Assembly: GCA_947629145.1 (NCBI GenBank)
Contig: CANRCQ010000006.1
Location: 1 to 38,956, forward strand
Source of the DNA: an uncultured Clostridia bacterium
Lineage (GTDB): Bacteria > Bacillota > Clostridia > Christensenellales > UBA1242
Direction: 5' to 3'
DNA: 38,956 bases
Of this stretch, positions 14,692-22,796 are shown in pieces. Below the pieces are notes generated by a model. That model worked only from the letters and a program-made list of their open reading frames with translations, was not told where the DNA came from and did not search any database. Both the position numbers and the translations under genes were made by a program. Position 1 is the first letter of the stretch; every line of letters starts with the position of its first letter.

Positions 14692-15092
14692 AACTTGTTG
14701 AAAACAATAATGAAATCGAATTTTTGATTACTGGTTATGAATCCCCTGATTTAAAGTCAAGTGAAGATTTTGATTATGACGCAAATTGGTTGAATGATGC
14801 GGTTATCTACAACGGCAAAACCTACACTTTAGCTGGCATGTTAACAACCGAAATTGCTGAATTTATCGAAGAAATGGAGAAAGTGGATAGTGGCAAACAG
14901 CCAAACTGTTCTCTTGAACCCATAGAGCCAGGCATAATCATGACAGTTGAAAAGAAAAATGATAAATTTGCATTTACTTTGCAGTTTGGAATTAACGATA
15001 TGAGAACTGTCACTCAAAACTTAACAAACAAAGAGTTCATGGAAAAAATCAATGATTTCAAAGAAATTTTGCAAAAATACCCTGTTAGATAA
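14688..15092 (+). CDS. putative WapI-type immunity protein
   Basis: 'FLITGYESPD...FDYDANWLNDAVIYNGKTYTLAGMLTTEIAEFIEEM...SLEPIEPGIIMTVEKK' resembles WapI-family immunity proteins; assignment from memory. Confidence 0.5.
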   Translation: MKLVENNNEIEFLITGYESPDLKSSEDFDYDANWLNDAVIYNGKTYTLAGMLTTEIAEFIEEMEKVDSGKQPNCSLEPIEPGIIMTVEKKNDKFAFTLQFGINDMRTVTQNLTNKEFMEKINDFKEILQKYPVR

Positions 15093-15101
15093 GGAGAAAA
15101 T

Positions 15102-15467
15102 ATGAACATAAATCAAATAAATTTTGCTGATGCAAGTTTAAAGAAAATTGAGATTGAATACAACAAAATTATACTAAAAATTTTGCTAGACAATGACCAA
15201 AAAATTGAGATTGAGTGCAACAATATTGTTGGCATGGACAATCTTTGCCTTTGGGACGAAAATATTTTAGAAAGCATAAAAGTGTTCCCTGCAAGCAAAG
15301 ACAATGCTTTTATCAAAAAGATTATGCAAAATTATGATAACGATGCATTATATGACAATGGTAAATCACTTAAAAACGAAATTTATGATATACAAATCAA
15401 ATTTAATTTCCTAGCCGACCTTGTCGCCCACATCTATTGCCAAGACTACACCATAAACGAAAAATAA
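15102..15467 (+). CDS. hypothetical small protein, possibly immunity-like
   Basis: RBS aaggag; last gene of the operon before a terminator. Confidence 0.5.
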   Translation: MNINQINFADASLKKIEIEYNKIILKILLDNDQKIEIECNNIVGMDNLCLWDENILESIKVFPASKDNAFIKKIMQNYDNDALYDNGKSLKNEIYDIQIKFNFLADLVAHIYCQDYTINEK

Positions 15468-15470
15468 AAA

Positions 15471-15490
15471 ACGGCAAACGCCGTTTTTTT
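15471..15490. terminator. bidirectional terminator between convergent genes
   Basis: aaaaaACGGCaaacGCCGTtttttt. Confidence 0.85.
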
Positions 15491-15518
15491 TATTTATAAC
15501 ATATCATTAAAACATTAA

Positions 15519-17429
15519 TCAACGTCCTTTTGCTGAATCTTTATGTAAGCCTTTTCCGTGTGGGTTTTGTATGAACAGTTTATAGTCGTCTTGTTTCACA
15601 AGTGCCATAATATTCCCAACTGCTTTATTTAAAGTATCTTCATCGATTGTTTCTGTTGATGCATATATTTGTTGAAATTCTTCGTCACTTAAAGATGAGA
15701 AGTTTTGATTTAATGTCCCACTGAGATTAAGATTTTCTAATGTTTTTCTTCTGAATCCATCAAAATATTCACAATCATTAAGAGAAAAATTTACACTTTG
15801 TTTCGCAAAATTTGAAACCATTTCAAACAAGTTCTTAATTGAGCCATTTGTAGCCTCAGAAACACGACTCTCATAATCAATTTCTGATGTATATCTTGGC
15901 AAATGAAAAACTCTTACAGGGTTAGATAAAAATGCCTTTCCTGCTACTGTTTTTGGAATGCCAAATGCTTGCGCTTCTTGATATAATAAAAGATTTATTT
16001 GTCGAAAGTCTTCAACTCGGCACTCTCTTTCTATGATGTCTTGAACTGAATCCAAGAAATCTTGCATTTTTTGTTGTTTTTCACTTGTCGTAAGTGACAT
16101 AAATGCAGAAAATGTTTCATCAATATTTGATGTTGGTTCTTTTGGCTCGATTTTTTCAATAAATGAAAGAATATCAGTCGATGTTTCAACTAATTTTTGT
16201 TGTTCATTCTCATCTAATTCATCGATATATGCGGAAATTTTATTATAAAATTCCGCGCCCGTTTCAAGGTATTCTGCAAGTGCCCAGTTACTCAAATCTT
16301 TTAATTTCATTGATGCAAATTTTTTATAGTTGCGTTTAAATTGAGTGTATAACGTTTTGTCTTTATTATATTTTTTTCTTACTGCATCAGAAATTTGTTT
16401 GTCACATTCAAAACGCAAATTAACTTCATCGACAATGGATTTTAAATTTAAATTTGCAAGTTTATTAAAATTAAAACTCTTACTAGAGCCTTTTCTTTCT
16501 TGTATATCTGACAGCCAAGTTGGGTCTACAACATATACTCCTTGTTTAAGACCATATTTTGGATCTTCTTTCATCAAAACTTTTGCACGCACATGACCTT
16601 GCACCGTTTGAGATTGCGCATCAAATCCCAAAGCACGCATAATTTCAGTATAATATCTTGCATAACCAACACAACAAATGTATTTCGCATCATTTTTTAC
16701 TATTTCTGAAAGACTTCGACTTGCATTATATGGCTGTTTTTTGTCGTTTAAAGTATATTTATATTGAGCAAGATAGTGAAGTGCAAGCAAATGTTGTTCA
16801 TATGGGCTGCTTGTTTTAGATTTAATCAAGTCTGCTATTTGTGTTATTTTTCTTCTAACATCTTCGATTTTATCATTTTCGACTAAAAGACAAGTTTTTT
16901 TGATTTGATTTAAGTCTGTTGCATAAAGCAAATTGCTTATGGAATCAATGTCAAGCAAAACAACATCATCACTTAAATTTAACTTTGCAATGTTTTGCAT
17001 AACTTGTTTGGTTTTTTCATTATAACTATGAAAAACATCGTCATCTGTCGCTCCATTGCGTGTAACTCCAAGCGAAATTAATTTTACCTTGTTTTGTTTT
17101 GTAATATAATTTGTAAGAGTTTTAAGCATTTCACTGATTTCATCATTATTCATTTGTCTTAATGTTGTATCATCAACAGTAAAAACGATACTTTTATATT
17201 GAATATCTTTACTATGTGAAACCAAGTTTTTTAAACTTTTATACAAACTGTCCAAATCAGTAAAAGCCTTATCAAGTGAAATTGCCACTGAATAATCTTT
17301 ATTAGAATGATGATTTTTTTTTATATTGTAAAGTTTGTAATCTCGAACAAATTCTTTGTCTTTTATTATTAAAAACCCATCTCTTTCAAAATCTTCAATG
17401 TCTAATTGTGTTATTTTTTTATAATGCAT
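15519..17429 (-). CDS. large cytoplasmic protein with transglutaminase-like (papain-fold) domain
   Basis: 'YICCVGYARYYTEIMRALGFDAQSQTVQGHVRAKVLM...GVYVVDPTW' carries the Cys/His/Asp arrangement of TGc domains; no signal peptide. Confidence 0.6.
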   Translation of the reverse strand: MHYKKITQLDIEDFERDGFLIIKDKEFVRDYKLYNIKKNHHSNKDYSVAISLDKAFTDLDSLYKSLKNLVSHSKDIQYKSIVFTVDDTTLRQMNNDEISEMLKTLTNYITKQNKVKLISLGVTRNGATDDDVFHSYNEKTKQVMQNIAKLNLSDDVVLLDIDSISNLLYATDLNQIKKTCLLVENDKIEDVRRKITQIADLIKSKTSSPYEQHLLALHYLAQYKYTLNDKKQPYNASRSLSEIVKNDAKYICCVGYARYYTEIMRALGFDAQSQTVQGHVRAKVLMKEDPKYGLKQGVYVVDPTWLSDIQERKGSSKSFNFNKLANLNLKSIVDEVNLRFECDKQISDAVRKKYNKDKTLYTQFKRNYKKFASMKLKDLSNWALAEYLETGAEFYNKISAYIDELDENEQQKLVETSTDILSFIEKIEPKEPTSNIDETFSAFMSLTTSEKQQKMQDFLDSVQDIIERECRVEDFRQINLLLYQEAQAFGIPKTVAGKAFLSNPVRVFHLPRYTSEIDYESRVSEATNGSIKNLFEMVSNFAKQSVNFSLNDCEYFDGFRRKTLENLNLSGTLNQNFSSLSDEEFQQIYASTETIDEDTLNKAVGNIMALVKQDDYKLFIQNPHGKGLHKDSAKGR

Positions 17430-17454
17430 CTTTCTCTCCCATTTTTATATATCA

Positions 17455-17483
17455 ATCATATCATAATCCCCATATTATGTCAA
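17455..17483 (-). promoter_or_regulatory. promoter of the transglutaminase-like gene
   Basis: Minus strand TTGACA-17 nt-TATGAT. Confidence 0.6.
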
Positions 17484-17522
17484 ATTTTAGAAAAAAATTT
17501 CAAAATTTTTTTAAAAAAAGTA

Positions 17523-17551
17523 TTGACAAAGAAAAAATGATGTGATAAGAT
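17523..17551 (+). promoter_or_regulatory. promoter of the riboswitch transcript
   Basis: TTGACA-17 nt-TAAGAT. Confidence 0.7.
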
Positions 17552-17559
17552 ATGTGCAT

Positions 17560-17660
17560 AAAAGGGAGTAGTTTCCACAGCCGCGGACGTGGTTGCAAGG
17601 CGTCAATTCGAACATTTGTTCCGCTTTGCAAGAGCAAATAAGTGCTTTAACAAGACTTTT
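17560..17660 (+). ncRNA. yybP-ykoY (manganese) riboswitch aptamer
   Basis: AAAAGGGAGTAG ... TTGCAAGGCGTCAATTCGAAC-ATTT-GTTCCGCTTTGCAA ... TTTAACAAGACTTTT matches the yybP-ykoY consensus (GGGAGUAG, GUCAAUUCG..CCG, CAAGA) with P1 AAAAG:CTTTT. Confidence 0.88.
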
Positions 17661-17689
17661 TGAAGAAATTCAGGAAGTCTTGTTTTTTT
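17651..17689 (+). terminator. riboswitch expression-platform terminator
   Basis: CAAGACTT...AAGTCTTG followed by TTTTTTT; 5' arm overlaps the P1 3' strand. Confidence 0.85.
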
Positions 17690-17725
17690 GTCTTCCTGAA
17701 TAAAAAATCAAAAAGGAGACAAAAA

Positions 17726-18151
17726 ATGAAAAAATTAAAAAAACTTATAGCACTTTCGCTTGCCAGTATTTTCTGTGCCGGAACGACTTCTGTTTTGACA
17801 GGATGTAATTACAATCACGATGTTTCAAATACGGAAGATAGGATAAATCTTGTGTCAAACAAAAATGTGTATATTGTTGTCAGTGAAAATGGCATTGACA
17901 CCCTGCACAAAGGTGATGTTGTGACTTATATATGGAGTAGTGGTTATGGTGGCCCTGCTTCTTTACCAACGGTCCTTAAATTCAACTGTGGCAAGGATTT
18001 GCAAACTTATCAATTTGTGGCATATCCACAAGGTTGTCCAAAAGAAGACAAATATGATGAAATTTGCGATTGCGCGCGTGAAATAACACTCGCATCCGAA
18101 AATAACGATGTTAAAACTGCGCAAAAATATGACGCAGATAAAATTCTTTAA
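17726..18151 (+). CDS. uncharacterised lipoprotein under yybP-ykoY riboswitch control
   Basis: AAAGGAG RBS, ATG at 17726; MKKLKKLIALSLASIFCAGTTSVLTGC lipobox (LTGC). Confidence 0.75.
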   Translation: MKKLKKLIALSLASIFCAGTTSVLTGCNYNHDVSNTEDRINLVSNKNVYIVVSENGIDTLHKGDVVTYIWSSGYGGPASLPTVLKFNCGKDLQTYQFVAYPQGCPKEDKYDEICDCAREITLASENNDVKTAQKYDADKIL

Positions 18152-18163
18152 AGGAGAAAACAA

Positions 18164-18877
18164 ATGGGACTTTTTTATCTAACTGACGGATATGCAAAAT
18201 TGGAGAAAGTTGGGATTATTGTTTGCAGTGTAACATTATTGGGCGCAGTTACTATAATCCCCTACTGCGTAATCACCACACATAATGACACACAAAAAGC
18301 ACTTGAAGAATTAAACACAAAGATTGAAAAGGATTTGGATGTTGATTCTTTCAGCACACAAAGTGTCATTTTCGACAAGACAAACGAAAACTTCTTAATA
18401 AAAATTACTGGTTCATCAAAAGACAATTCATATCTTGCCGCCAACTACAAGGTTAATGAACAAGATTACTATAATCTTCAAAGTGAGAAAAATAATGTTG
18501 TCAAAATAAATGAACATGGACTTGGATTTATTAAAAACGTTCTCGAAGTTCTCAATCGCAGTGAGTTTTTAGAAAAAGATGCAGAAGAACTTGCGCTGGT
18601 GAGAAATGGGGAGTTGGTTTTAAATCTTTCAAAGCCTTATGTTGACGAAGAAAAGAAATCAATAAATTACGACTTGACAATTGCAAGACTTCACGGCAGC
18701 GACCTAAAACTAGGGAAATTTGTCGTTTCCGCTCCCCTAACTGACACTCTTAAAGAAAACCCAAAAGAAGTTTATTCTTTGCCAAGTGAAAAAGTGGAAA
18801 TTGAAAAAGTTAAAGTAAAAACATACACCGATGTGGCTCATGTTGAAATGTATGATAATTCAACTTTGATTATTTAA
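18164..18877 (+). CDS. uncharacterised protein with one N-terminal TM segment
   Basis: AAGGAG RBS; VGIIVCSVTLLGAVTIIPYCVI hydrophobic segment then a charged domain; 12 nt after the lipoprotein gene. Confidence 0.65.
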   Translation: MGLFYLTDGYAKLEKVGIIVCSVTLLGAVTIIPYCVITTHNDTQKALEELNTKIEKDLDVDSFSTQSVIFDKTNENFLIKITGSSKDNSYLAANYKVNEQDYYNLQSEKNNVVKINEHGLGFIKNVLEVLNRSEFLEKDAEELALVRNGELVLNLSKPYVDEEKKSINYDLTIARLHGSDLKLGKFVVSAPLTDTLKENPKEVYSLPSEKVEIEKVKVKTYTDVAHVEMYDNSTLII

Positions 18878-18994
18878 AACACCTTATAAATACTTGCTAA
18901 AACAACATAAATATGATACGATAAAATTAGAAGCTATTAAGGATGTTATTCCAGTAGAAAAAATTTAAAAAGCGTAATAAGGAGAAAATAAAAT

Positions 18995-19136
18995 ATGAAT
19001 CAAATTTACGCAGGTGGACACTCTATTGTGACGAAGGGCAACAAGTTGATAATCGATTCACGGAAATCTTGTTTTATCTGGAAATGAAGTTATTACAAAC
19101 AATCGTCAATTAAATGAAAATTCGCGCGAATTATAA
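18995..19136 (+). pseudogene. small frameshifted ORF (MNQIYAGGHSIVTKGNKLIIDS.. / ..LVLSGNEVITNNRQLNENSREL)
   Basis: RBS aaggag and ATG at 18995; stop at 19085-19087, but the adjacent frame continues coherently to TAA at 19134-19136. Confidence 0.45.
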
Positions 19137-19144
19137 TTAACAAG

Positions 19145-19187
19145 AAAATTAAAAGTGTTTAAAAAAAACGGCATTTGCCGTTTTTTT
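19145..19187. repeat. terminator-containing repeat copy 1
   Basis: aaaattaaaagtgtttaaaaaaaACGGCatttGCCGTttttt; near-identical to 21972-22013. Confidence 0.8.
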
Positions 19188-20218
19188 CATTTAATTATTG
19201 TTAATTTTTTAAAATCGATAATTTTGTCACACATATCAGTTTTTTGAGATAAATTATCACACAATTGTGCAAATTTTTCTATTGTCAGTCCCCTATCTTT
19301 ACTTTTACAATAAGAATAAAAATATGCGACAATAGGGATTGCCCAACTTTGTCCACTTCCAGAAATAGCAAAACCATTTTTACTTCCAAATTCTGTGATA
19401 ACACGCGTAACTGGCACACCAATTTTATGTGGCGTGTTAAATGTGTATCTGTATGAAGAAATTTGTTCTTTTGCAAACATAGGTTTTTCTGCGGCTGTAA
19501 AATTTAATTCGCTGAAAAATTTATGACTGTCAACAACTTCGCAATCGACCTGTTTTAATTTTTCAACCATATCTTTGATTTGCTGTTTTGTTGCCCACTT
19601 GGTTGTGTCATCAATCAACAAATTGCTTATACTCACCGCGTGTATTTTTTGCCCATTTTTTATTCGACTAAAAACATCTTTCAATGCTTTTAAAACAGTT
19701 TCATATCTTCGTTTCCATGAAGTTGTATAGGCAATGATTTTAGGATTATTTGCATACTTAAAAATATTTGACAAAACCCCTTCCATATGAAAATGAGTTT
19801 GGTCGTTTTTTGCTGAAAAATCAACCAATTCTATGTTTTTGTTTTTATAAAATTCATGGAGATAAAACTGCGAAGGATTGTCTATTATTGCCAAACAAAC
19901 ATCTTGGTCATCATCAATAAAATTGCAATGTTCAAAATTCAAAATTTTGTTTTTATCAAAAAATTTTGGCATTTTTTCTGGAAACAAAGTGCTTGAAGAA
20001 AATGGAATTTTATCAAAATCTTCTTTAGAAAGTTTAGAAAAATTGATATGTTTTACATTTTGATATTGAATTCCCCAAATTCTAAATAAGTTATCTTGTG
20101 AAAGACTTTCAACCCCTTCATGCGTTAAACCGCCATCAACCAACTTTTTGTTGACTTGTAATAAAAGATTTTTAATATACACTTCTTGAGAAAATTTAAA
20201 TTCATCAAATAAAATCAT
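19187..20218 (-). CDS. cytoplasmic subtilase (S8)-like protein
   Basis: Ordered motifs resembling the S8 triad: 'VCLAIIDNP' (Asp), 'HFHMEGVLSNI' (His), 'ISGSGQSWAIPIVAYF' (Ser, compare GTSMATP.VAG). RBS gggaga, ATG at 20218. Confidence 0.5.
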   Translation of the reverse strand: MILFDEFKFSQEVYIKNLLLQVNKKLVDGGLTHEGVESLSQDNLFRIWGIQYQNVKHINFSKLSKEDFDKIPFSSSTLFPEKMPKFFDKNKILNFEHCNFIDDDQDVCLAIIDNPSQFYLHEFYKNKNIELVDFSAKNDQTHFHMEGVLSNIFKYANNPKIIAYTTSWKRRYETVLKALKDVFSRIKNGQKIHAVSISNLLIDDTTKWATKQQIKDMVEKLKQVDCEVVDSHKFFSELNFTAAEKPMFAKEQISSYRYTFNTPHKIGVPVTRVITEFGSKNGFAISGSGQSWAIPIVAYFYSYCKSKDRGLTIEKFAQLCDNLSQKTDMCDKIIDFKKLTIIK

Positions 20219-20303
20219 ATTATCTCCCACAACTCATTATATCATAAAATTATTAAAAATCATTGATTTTTCAAAAATTTTTAATTGAAATAAAAACTTA
20301 GAT

Positions 20304-20332
20304 TTGACTTTTTTTGATTTTTTTGATATATA
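20304..20332 (+). promoter_or_regulatory. promoter placing the TSS at or next to the ABC-F start codon
   Basis: TTGACT-17 nt-TATATA; -10 ends 6 nt before the ATG at 20339; no RBS present. Confidence 0.55.
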
Positions 20333-20338
20333 AGATAT

Positions 20339-21979
20339 ATGTTAATTTTAGATGTAAGCAAAATTTCAAAAACATTTGGTTATGGGCAACTTTTTGAAGA
20401 TGTTTCTTTTTCATTGAATGAAGGAGAATCTATTTCAATCGTTGGGCCAAATGGTTGTGGAAAATCAACACTACTTAAAATAATCGCTGGCATTGAAAAA
20501 GCGGACAGCGGTTCAATCAACATAAAGAAAGGTGCATCAGTTGTTTATCTAGACCAAACATCCAGTGACAAAGTTGATGACAGAATTGTATTAGATGTTC
20601 TTAAAGATGCATTTATAGAAATTAACAAAATGTTTGAAAGAATAAAACATTATGAAAAGATAATGGAAAATCCAACAGACGAATATGATAAAATCTTAGA
20701 AAAATACTGCAAACTTATCGAACAGTTTTCTAGTGTTGGCGGATATGATGTGGATTACAAGATAAATCAAGTTTGCAGCGGCTTGAAGATAAGTCAAAAT
20801 ATGTTGCAACAACCTTACACATCTTTAAGTGGCGGAGAAAAAACGCTTGTTCAACTTGCAAAAGCGTTGCTTCAAAAACCGGACTTACTGCTGTTGGATG
20901 AGCCGACAAATCATTTGGACATAGAGAGAATTGAGTGGCTGGAAGAATATGTAAAAAGTTTTAAAGGCGCAATTGTAATTGTCTCCCACGACAGATATTT
21001 TTTAGATAAAATGTCAAATAAAATATTGGATTTATCTGGCATTGAAGCCTGTGTTTACAATACAAATTATTCTGGATATTTAATTGAAAAAGAACGAAAT
21101 TTTCAAAAGCAAATGGCTGCATATCAAGACCAACAACTTGTTATTAAAAGGCTTCAAGAACAAATCAAATATTTTGCTGAAAGGGGAATGGCGACAAACA
21201 GTTCAACACTCTGCAATCGCGCACACACCCTGCAAACACAATTGGACAGAATTTTGGCTCGCAAGGTTGAAAAGCCACTAGAAACAAGAAAAATCAAATT
21301 GGATTTTGCTGAAGAGAGAAAATCCAGCAAAAGAGTTTTTGAAGCGAAAAATTTGGTTGTTTTAAAGCCAAACGGAGAAAAAATTCTTGATGGAATAAAT
21401 CTTATAATCACTTCTGGAGAAAGGGTCGCATTGATTGGCTCAAACGGAAGTGGAAAATCTACGTTTGTTAAAACATTATTAGGCAAAAATGAGTTGCCAG
21501 TTAGCGGAGAAATATTTGTTGGCCCAAGTGTTAAAGTTGGCTATCTGTCCCAAATCATAGAATTTGATAATGACAAATTAAGTTTACTAGAATGTTTCAA
21601 ACAAGAAGCCTGCGTTAACGAACAAAAAGCAAGGCAAATTCTTGCATCTTTTCAATTTTATAAGGAAGATGTGAATAAAAAAGTCAAAAATTTGTCTGGT
21701 GGCGAAAGAATTAGACTTCGTCTTGCAAGTTTGCTGCAACAAAATGTAAATTGTCTTGTTTTTGACGAGCCGACAAATCATATTGACATTCCAACAAAAG
21801 AAGTGCTTGAAAAAGCAATTGATGATTTTAATGGAACTGTTGTTTTTGTTTCACACGACAGATATTTTATAAATAAATTTGCTGAAAAAACGGTTGAATT
21901 TAAAGATGGAAAAATTACAACATATCTTGGCAATTATGACTTTTATAAACATGAAAAAAATAAAGCATTAAAAAATTAA
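20339..21979 (+). CDS. ABC-F family ATPase (duplicated ATP-binding cassette)
   Basis: Two Walker A (GPNGCGKST, GSNGSGKST), two signature (LSGGEKT, LSGGERI) and two Walker B (LLLDEPTNHLDI, LVFDEPTNHIDI) motifs. Confidence 0.95.
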   Translation: MLILDVSKISKTFGYGQLFEDVSFSLNEGESISIVGPNGCGKSTLLKIIAGIEKADSGSINIKKGASVVYLDQTSSDKVDDRIVLDVLKDAFIEINKMFERIKHYEKIMENPTDEYDKILEKYCKLIEQFSSVGGYDVDYKINQVCSGLKISQNMLQQPYTSLSGGEKTLVQLAKALLQKPDLLLLDEPTNHLDIERIEWLEEYVKSFKGAIVIVSHDRYFLDKMSNKILDLSGIEACVYNTNYSGYLIEKERNFQKQMAAYQDQQLVIKRLQEQIKYFAERGMATNSSTLCNRAHTLQTQLDRILARKVEKPLETRKIKLDFAEERKSSKRVFEAKNLVVLKPNGEKILDGINLIITSGERVALIGSNGSGKSTFVKTLLGKNELPVSGEIFVGPSVKVGYLSQIIEFDNDKLSLLECFKQEACVNEQKARQILASFQFYKEDVNKKVKNLSGGERIRLRLASLLQQNVNCLVFDEPTNHIDIPTKEVLEKAIDDFNGTVVFVSHDRYFINKFAEKTVEFKDGKITTYLGNYDFYKHEKNKALKN

Positions 21980-22013
21980 AAGTGTTTAAAAAAAACGGCG
22001 TTTGCCGTTTTTT
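21972..22013. repeat. terminator-containing repeat copy 2
   Basis: aaaattaaaagtgtttaaaaaaaACGGCgtttGCCGTttttt. Confidence 0.8.
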
Positions 22014-22651
22014 TAATCTCCAAGCATATTAAGATATGTTGCAAGGGTTACAAACACTGAAGATGCAGTTGGCCTTGATGTGCCAAGATAGCCGCTTGCA
22101 TATTCTCTGCACTTTTCGGTTTTAGTGCTGAAATATTTTGTTATTTTATCAAAGCGGTCTTCATCATCAAAATTTGCAAGCATAAGAATCTTCTTTATTG
22201 TTGCAATATTGAAATCTTCGGCATTAAGTTTTTTGTCTTCAAGCATAGCATAAATTGTGGCTTTAAGAAGATTGCGTGCGGCAAAAATCCACATATAGTC
22301 GCCTTCTTGAATTGTAAGTGGAACTGTTAAAGAAATGACATCGTTCACAAGCCCAGAAACATCCCCATGATGCCCATTTTCATAATAGATGCGGTTTAAC
22401 ATATGATTTACAATTCCAAGCAAGCCCCTTGTGCTATTGTCAACACTTCCGCAAACTAAATAGTCAAGTGAAACATAAAACATTTTTGACATATCCATAA
22501 GTGTTGCAAGAGTTGGCAGATTTTCGCCAGTTTCCCACTTGCTGATTGCTTGGCTTGAAATATGAAGTTTCTCAGCAAGTTGGTCTTGAGTGAGATTATA
22601 CTCTTCCCTGAGTTTTTTAATGTTTTTAGATAAGTTTTCTGTGTATATCAT
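22013..22651 (-). CDS. XRE-family transcriptional regulator with C-terminal domain
   Basis: LSKNIKKLREEYNLTQDQLAEKLHISSQAISKWETGENLPTLATLMDMSKMFYVSLDYLV helix-turn-helix. Confidence 0.9.
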   Translation of the reverse strand: MIYTENLSKNIKKLREEYNLTQDQLAEKLHISSQAISKWETGENLPTLATLMDMSKMFYVSLDYLVCGSVDNSTRGLLGIVNHMLNRIYYENGHHGDVSGLVNDVISLTVPLTIQEGDYMWIFAARNLLKATIYAMLEDKKLNAEDFNIATIKKILMLANFDDEDRFDKITKYFSTKTEKCREYASGYLGTSRPTASSVFVTLATYLNMLGD

Positions 22652-22796
22652 ATTTACCTCCTTTACACACCACTATTTTACAACAATACGTAAGCAGTAG
22701 CAATAGTATTGATAGAGTTATTTTATAATAATAATAGAATTTCTCAACCTGTGGTTGATATACAGCAAATTTTAAAAGAATAACATCACAAAGACA

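Noticed and set aside
22684-22711. Inverted repeat CAATAC-16-GTATTG upstream of the XRE regulator as an operator
   Set aside because: Only 6-bp arms in AT-rich DNA; not enough to claim a binding site.
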